From Paracoccaceae bacterium (lineage in GTDB: Bacteria > Pseudomonadota > Alphaproteobacteria > Rhodobacterales > Rhodobacteraceae), in NCBI GenBank assembly GCA_023263735.1, contig JALQUQ010000022.1, forward strand, positions 1 through 15,069: DNA of 15,069 nt, in the 5' to 3' direction. The position numbers and the translations under genes were made by a program. Positions 11,857 through 15,069 of the stretch are shown here, one piece after another. The notes under the pieces were generated by a model. It searched no databases. It had not been told where the DNA came from and worked only from the letters and a program-made list of their open reading frames with translations. Each line of letters opens with the position of its first letter. Within the stretch, counting starts at the first letter, position 1.

Positions 11857-12291
11857 ATGAGACTGACGACCAGAACCAATCTTGCGATGCGGACGTTGAT
11901 GATGTGCGCGGCCAATCCTGACCGGATTTTGCGCAAGCATGAAGTGGCCGAAGTTTGCAATGGCAGCGAAAACCATCTGGCGCAGGTGATCTATCTGCTG
12001 GCGCAATATGGCTTTTTGCGCACCGTGCGCGGCCGCGCCGGCGGGCTGATGCTGGGGCGCCCCGCCGAAAAGATCACGGTCGGAGAGGTGTTCCGCAGGT
12101 TTGAGGCGGTTTTGCCCTTTACCGAATGTCTGGGCGGCGAAGAAAACACCTGCCCCCTCGCCTCGGTCTGCACCCTGCAATGTGTCCTGTCCGATGCGCT
12201 GGATGCGTTTTACGCCAAACTCGATGCCGTCACGCTGGCCGATCTGGTGCGCAAGAACCAACCGCTGCACCAATTGCTTGCGGTCGCCTGA
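11857..12291 (+). CDS. nsrR: Rrf2-family iron-sulfur nitric oxide sensor, NsrR-like
   Basis: A 144-residue dimeric winged-helix repressor. It aligns by eye along its whole length with E. coli NsrR: N-terminal MRLT, HTH region EVAEVCNGSENHLAQVIYLL (about 29-48), wing VRGRAGGLMLGRPAEKI, and C-terminal TLADLVRKNQPL. Three cysteines suited to an Fe-S cluster are present at 91, 99 and 105 (spacing C-x7-C-x5-C; E. coli has C-x4-C-x5-C), plus an extra Cys109. Residue 8, an aspartate that completes the cluster in the characterised Streptomyces NsrR, is asparagine here. Known family members derepress NO-detoxification genes when NO damages the cluster. No NO-detoxification gene is adjacent; it is divergent from glgP and convergent with a DUF808 gene. 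An FNR-like inverted repeat lies upstream. IscR and RirA are less likely because of the C-terminal match. Confidence 0.85.
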   Translation: MRLTTRTNLAMRTLMMCAANPDRILRKHEVAEVCNGSENHLAQVIYLLAQYGFLRTVRGRAGGLMLGRPAEKITVGEVFRRFEAVLPFTECLGGEENTCPLASVCTLQCVLSDALDAFYAKLDAVTLADLVRKNQPLHQLLAVA

Positions 12292-12297
12292 CCCGGG

Positions 12298-13254
12298 CTA
12301 TTTCCCCGACAGTTTGGCGATGGCGGGCCCAATCAGCCGCGTCGCAAAGGGAATGGTGATGGCCCCGACGATCAGGCCCAAGACCCCGTCCAGCGCGGCG
12401 GTCGTCAGCCATGCCACAAAACCCGTCAAAGCCGCTGGCACCGCATGGGCGGCGGCCTCGGCGATATGGTGGATCGCGTCATAGATCTGGGGGAACCCCA
12501 ACACCTCCAGCCCGTGGGTCAGGATATTCCCGCCAACCCACAGCATGGCCAAGGTTCCGATCACACTCAGCGCCCACAAAAGCTTTGGCATCCCATTGAC
12601 CAGCCCCCGGCCAATCGCCCGCCGCAGCGTAAAGCCGGTCTTGGCCAGATGCAGCCCGATGTCATCCATTTTCACGATCAGCGCGACAGCCCCGTAAACG
12701 ACCACCGTGATCATCACCCCCACGATGGCCAAGGTCACCGCCTCAATCCACAGGGTGTTTTCCGGAATTTCCGACAGGGCCAACGTCATGATTTCTGCCG
12801 ACAGGATAAAGTCGGTCTTGATTGCGCCCGCAACCTTTTGCTCTTCCAGATGGGCCGCGTCGCCCACGTCGAAATCCTGCTCCACTCCATGATCGGCGTG
12901 GGGAAACAGCACATGCAGCACCTTTTCCGCGCCCTCAAAGCACAGATAAAGCCCGCCCAGCATCAAAAGCGGCGTGATCGCCTGCGGCAGAAAGGCATTC
13001 AGCAGCATCAAGGCCGGCAGCAGGATCAGCAGTTTGTTGCGCACCGATCCGACCGAAATCCGCCAGATCATCGGCAATTCCCGGTCGGCGGAAAACCCGG
13101 TCACATATTTCGGGGCAACCGCGGCATCGTCGATGACAACGCCCGCCGCCTTGGTTCCGGCCTGCGCGGCGGCCGAGGCGATATCGTCCACCGACGTTGC
13201 GGCGACCTTTGCGATGGCCGCCACATCGTCCAACAGTGCCAGAAGTCCGCTCAT
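12298..13254 (-). CDS. yedI: DUF808 / YedI-family inner-membrane protein
   Basis: A 318-residue membrane protein resembling E. coli YedI. The shared segments are the N-terminal LLALLDDVAAIAK, AAGVVIDDAAV, VTGFSADRELPMIWRISVGS, ITPLLMLGGLYLCFEGAEKVLH and the central VAGAIKTDFILSAEIM. Hydrophobic spans are visible at about 75-108 (probably two), 170-194, 225-243 and 272-303. The molecular function of the family is not established to my knowledge. The start is ATG 13254-13252 with GAGGG about 4 nt upstream. It ends 6 nt from the nsrR stop, tail to tail, leaving no room for a separate terminator. Its promoter must lie in the 222-nt gap shared with the divergent gap gene. Confidence 0.88.
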   Translation of the reverse strand: MSGLLALLDDVAAIAKVAATSVDDIASAAAQAGTKAAGVVIDDAAVAPKYVTGFSADRELPMIWRISVGSVRNKLLILLPALMLLNAFLPQAITPLLMLGGLYLCFEGAEKVLHVLFPHADHGVEQDFDVGDAAHLEEQKVAGAIKTDFILSAEIMTLALSEIPENTLWIEAVTLAIVGVMITVVVYGAVALIVKMDDIGLHLAKTGFTLRRAIGRGLVNGMPKLLWALSVIGTLAMLWVGGNILTHGLEVLGFPQIYDAIHHIAEAAAHAVPAALTGFVAWLTTAALDGVLGLIVGAITIPFATRLIGPAIAKLSGK

Positions 13255-13323
13255 GCCACCCTCATTCCGTGTTGCGCCATAGCTACCCCGACGGCCCGAT
13301 CAATTCCAGTGCCAGAATGGGGG

Positions 13324-13353
13324 CATGTTTGCGCAAACGTTAGCGTAAACATG
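13324..13353. promoter_or_regulatory. 30-bp near-palindrome made of two abutting LacI-type sites, upstream of gap
   Basis: The block contains GTTTGCGCAAAC (13327-13338, perfectly palindromic) directly abutting GTTAGCGTAAAC (13339-13350), framed by CATG at both ends. The whole 30 bp is symmetric at 26 of 30 positions. It lies about 125-150 nt upstream of the gap start and between divergent yedI and gap. Such paired sites usually mean cooperative binding by a dimeric repressor/activator. The core resembles what I recall of the CceR operator (LacI-family carbon regulator of Rhodobacter); that identification is an inference. Confidence 0.55.
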
Positions 13354-13357
13354 AAAT

Positions 13358-13369
13358 TATTGCGCTAAC
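13358..13369. promoter_or_regulatory. Third operator half-array, TATTGCGCTAAC, near the gap promoter
   Basis: The right half GCGCTAACAT (13362-13371) is identical, over 10 bp, to the reverse strand of the element before the second gap gene; the left half is degenerate. It overlaps a possible but weak promoter with TTGCGC at 13360-13365 and TGATAT at 13383-13388, separated by 17 bp. Binding there would be expected to block RNA polymerase. Confidence 0.4.
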
Positions 13370-13476
13370 ATGTTGAATAAGATGATATTTTCTCTTTGCT
13401 GCAAGCGCACAACTCGCTATCCGAAATTCATCGAGTCGGGCCGTCCCCTGCGCCCGTGATGCAATCGGAGGCAGAG

Positions 13477-14478
13477 ATGACCATTACGATCGGAATCAAT
13501 GGCTTTGGCCGTATCGGACGCTGCACCTTGGCCCATATCGCGGAATCGAACCGCAATGATGTGCAGGTGGTTGCCATCAACGCCACCGGCCCGATCGAAA
13601 CCAACGCCCACCTCCTGAAATATGACTCGGTTCATGGGCGCTTTCCCGGCACGGTCAAGGTGACCGATGGCATGCTGGATCTGGGTCGCGGGCCGATCCG
13701 GGTGATGTCGACCTATAACCCGCAAGAGCTGGATTGGGACGGCGTCGATGTGGTGCTGGAATGCACCGGCAATTTCAACGAACGCGACAAGGCGGCCGTC
13801 CATCTGGGGCGCGGCGCGAAACGCGTTCTGGTGTCGGCCCCGGCCAAGAATGCCGACAAGACCGTGGTCTATGGTGTGAACCAGGGCATCCTGAAAGCCA
13901 GTGACACGGTGATTTCCAACGCGTCCTGCACGACCAACTGCCTGGCCCCCGTGGCCAAGATTCTGCACGAGGCTATCGGCATTGAATCGGGGATCATGAC
14001 CACGATCCATTCCTATACCGGTGATCAGCCAACGCTCGACCGCCGCCACAAGGATCTGTACCGGGCGCGCTCGGCCGCCATGGCGATGATCCCCACCTCG
14101 ACCGGCGCGGCCAAAGCCTTGGGCGAGGTTCTGCCCGAACTCAAGGGCAAGCTGGACGGCTCGGCCATCCGCGTGCCCACCCCCAACGTTTCGGCCGTCG
14201 ATCTGACCTTCATCGCCCAGAAATCGGTCACCGCCGACGAGGTGAACCAGATCGTGCGCGACGCTTGCGCGGGCTATATGGGTATGGTCATGGCCTATGA
14301 CCCCGAACCCAAGGTTTCGATTGACTTCAACCACACGCCGCAATCCTCTATCTTTGCGCCGGATCAAACCAAGGTTGTGGGCCGTTCGGTTCGCGTGCTG
14401 GCGTGGTATGATAACGAATGGGGCTTTTCCTGCCGTATGGCCGATGTGGCTGGCGTGATGGGGCGGCTCTTGCAATAA
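13477..14478 (+). CDS. gap: Type I glyceraldehyde-3-phosphate dehydrogenase, first paralog
   Basis: Catalyses the reversible oxidation of glyceraldehyde-3-P to 1,3-bisphosphoglycerate in glycolysis, gluconeogenesis or the Calvin cycle. It has the Rossmann motif INGFGRIGR, catalytic Cys151 in SNASCTTNC, His178 in TTIHSYTGDQ, and the C-terminal WYDNEWGFSCRM. The start is ATG 13477 because GGAGG (13467-13471) is 5 nt upstream and the protein begins MTITIGINGFG; the frame is open upstream but not family-like. Length is 333 aa. The residue after the second beta strand, normally Asp in NAD enzymes, is Ala36, followed by Thr37-Gly38; the position of the NAD-type Pro188 is Arg190. These changes suggest NADP or dual cofactor use. 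A small membrane protein gene and a second gap follow on the same strand. Upstream lies an array of LacI-type sites. Confidence 0.96.
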   Translation: MTITIGINGFGRIGRCTLAHIAESNRNDVQVVAINATGPIETNAHLLKYDSVHGRFPGTVKVTDGMLDLGRGPIRVMSTYNPQELDWDGVDVVLECTGNFNERDKAAVHLGRGAKRVLVSAPAKNADKTVVYGVNQGILKASDTVISNASCTTNCLAPVAKILHEAIGIESGIMTTIHSYTGDQPTLDRRHKDLYRARSAAMAMIPTSTGAAKALGEVLPELKGKLDGSAIRVPTPNVSAVDLTFIAQKSVTADEVNQIVRDACAGYMGMVMAYDPEPKVSIDFNHTPQSSIFAPDQTKVVGRSVRVLAWYDNEWGFSCRMADVAGVMGRLLQ

Positions 14479-14480
14479 AT

Positions 14481-14500
14481 GCGATCCCTCCCCGGATCGC
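14481..14500 (+). other. Hairpin after gap, with loop complementary to the next Shine-Dalgarno
   Basis: GCGATCC (14481-14487) and GGATCGC (14494-14500) pair perfectly around the loop CTCCCC, starting 2 nt after the gap stop. Only C's and mixed bases follow, so it is not a standard terminator. The loop is complementary to GGGAG (14505-14509), the ribosome binding site of the next ORF, so a pseudoknot could hide that site. Confidence 0.4.
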
Positions 14501-14515
14501 CTCCGGGAGAGTGAC

Positions 14516-14659
14516 GTGACCGACCGCATTGCCTTTATTCTTGGCTGCATGATCCTTGCGGCCATAGGGGCCGATCTGTCCTTGAACGACGGGTCGGCCC
14601 TTATGTTTGTGCTCAGAAAGTTTGCCGATATGGTAGAGTGGTTGGCGTTCTGGCGCTGA
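14516..14659 (+). CDS. Small 47-residue single-span membrane protein between the gap genes
   Basis: GTG at 14516 opens a 47-codon frame ending at TGA 14657-14659. GGGAG (14505-14509) is 6 nt upstream. The protein starts (V/M)TDRIAFILG; a hydrophobic span covers about residues 5-20, followed by SLNDGSALMFVLRKF and the ending VEWLAFWR, which is amphipathic and Trp-rich. From memory, very similar small proteins occur next to gap genes in other Rhodobacterales, which together with the good ribosome binding site argues for a real gene. The function is unknown. It starts 37 nt after the first gap stop and ends 87 nt before the second gap, so it is probably co-transcribed with the first. It could be a membrane anchor or simply a conserved small protein; I do not assign a role. 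Confidence 0.72.
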   Translation: MTDRIAFILGCMILAAIGADLSLNDGSALMFVLRKFADMVEWLAFWR

Positions 14660-14700
14660 TCCGTCCAACTTGTCATTGCATTTTGGACTTTTTTCGCGAT

Positions 14701-14712
14701 GTTAGCGCTAAA
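14701..14712. promoter_or_regulatory. GTTAGCGCTAAA operator candidate before the second gap
   Basis: Eleven of twelve bases fit the symmetric form GTTAGCGCTAAC. It lies 34 nt upstream of the second gap ATG, within the 87-nt gap that separates it from the small ORF. It shares 10 bp (GCGCTAACAT on the reverse strand) with the third element upstream of the first gap. A start-proximal position favours repression. Confidence 0.5.
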
Positions 14713-14746
14713 GGCGCGATTTGAGTCGCTGAAGAAGGAGAATTTC

Positions 14747-15069
14747 ATGACGGTCAAGGTCGCAATCAACGGATTCGGACGTATCGGACGCAACGTGTTG
14801 CGCGGCATCATTGAATCGGGTCGCACCGATATCGAGGTGATCGCCATCAATGACCTTGGTCCGGTGGAAACCAACGCACATCTGCTGCGCTTTGACTCCG
14901 TTCATGGCAAATTCCCCGGCACGGTCACCACGGGTGACGACTGGATCGACGCGGGCCGTGGCAAGATGCGCGTGACCGCCCTGCGCAATCCGGCCGAATT
15001 GCCGTGGTCGGATGTTGATGTCGTGATGGAATGCACCGGCATCTTCACCTCGAAAGAAAAGTGCCAGGC
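14747..15069 (+). CDS. gap: Type I glyceraldehyde-3-phosphate dehydrogenase, second paralog (partial)
   Basis: The first 107 codons are present; the gene runs off the right edge before the catalytic cysteine. The start ATG 14747 has AAGGAG (14735-14740) 6 nt upstream. The protein begins [16 protein letters not shown] and is clearly paralogous to the first gap (shared [18 protein letters not shown] and MECTGIF). Unlike the first copy it keeps the NAD-type Asp36-Leu37 after the second beta strand, so it is more likely the NAD-dependent, glycolytic enzyme. The LacI-type site at 14701-14712 lies just upstream, giving this copy its own regulated promoter or an internal control point. Confidence 0.95.
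   Translation, partial: MTVKVAINGFGRIGRNVLRGIIESGRTDIEVIAINDLGPVETNAHLLRFDSVHGKFPGTVTTGDDWIDAGRGKMRVTALRNPAELPWSDVDVVMECTGIFTSKEKCQ

Noticed and set aside
11776..12273. 165-codon minus-strand frame opposite nsrR
   Set aside because: Antisense to a clear NsrR-like gene, with no family features.
13417..14874. 485-codon minus-strand frame spanning both gap genes and the small ORF
   Set aside because: It is an antisense shadow of the first gap, the intergenic region and the start of the second; its composition is unlike a real protein.

Overview
The window looks like a chromosomal segment of a Rhodobacterales-type alphaproteobacterium (Rhodobacter/Paracoccus/Roseobacter relatives). The grounds are the high GC with strong G/C third-position bias, the glgP-glgB-glgC-glgA-glgX-pgm gene order, an NsrR-like Rrf2 regulator, and a pair of gap genes flanking a tiny membrane protein. 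This assignment rests on protein resemblance and gene order judged by eye; no database search was done.

Minus strand, about 11.5 kb down to 0.25 kb: a complete glycogen operon, transcribed right to left. The order is glgP (phosphorylase), glgB (branching enzyme), glgC (ADP-glucose pyrophosphorylase), glgA (glycogen synthase), glgX (debranching enzyme) and pgm (phosphoglucomutase). The junctions are 33, 28 and 112 nt, then two 4-nt stop/start overlaps (GTGA and ATGA), so the last three genes are probably translationally coupled. The first three junctions each contain a perfect hairpin. Together the genes interconvert glucose-6-P, glucose-1-P, ADP-glucose and glycogen in both directions. The pgm reading frame is broken by an apparent single-base deletion near 864-865. 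Left of pgm, positions 1-109 hold the N-terminus of a separate minus-strand gene, possibly an MttB-like methyltransferase.

11486-11856: a 371-nt divergent intergenic region between glgP and an nsrR-like gene. It contains an AT-rich block, a perfect 18-bp palindrome with an AGCGCT core (LacI-family style), a GTTAACGCAAAC element, and a separate inverted repeat nearer nsrR that resembles an FNR-type box.

11857-13254: nsrR (plus) converges on a DUF808/YedI-like membrane protein gene (minus) with 6 nt between them.

13255-15069: two plus-strand gap paralogs separated by a 47-residue single-span membrane protein. Both gap genes have upstream elements of the same GTTAGCG/CGCTAAC family also seen upstream of glgP. 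This suggests one LacI-family regulator of central carbon metabolism, not encoded here, acting on both glycogen and triose-phosphate steps. The paralogs differ at residues that set NAD/NADP preference.

No mobile element, CRISPR array, phage gene, tRNA or rRNA was seen. The coding content is ordinary central metabolism. The points worth a second look are the pgm frameshift, the operator arrays, the gap cofactor residues and the small conserved-looking ORF.
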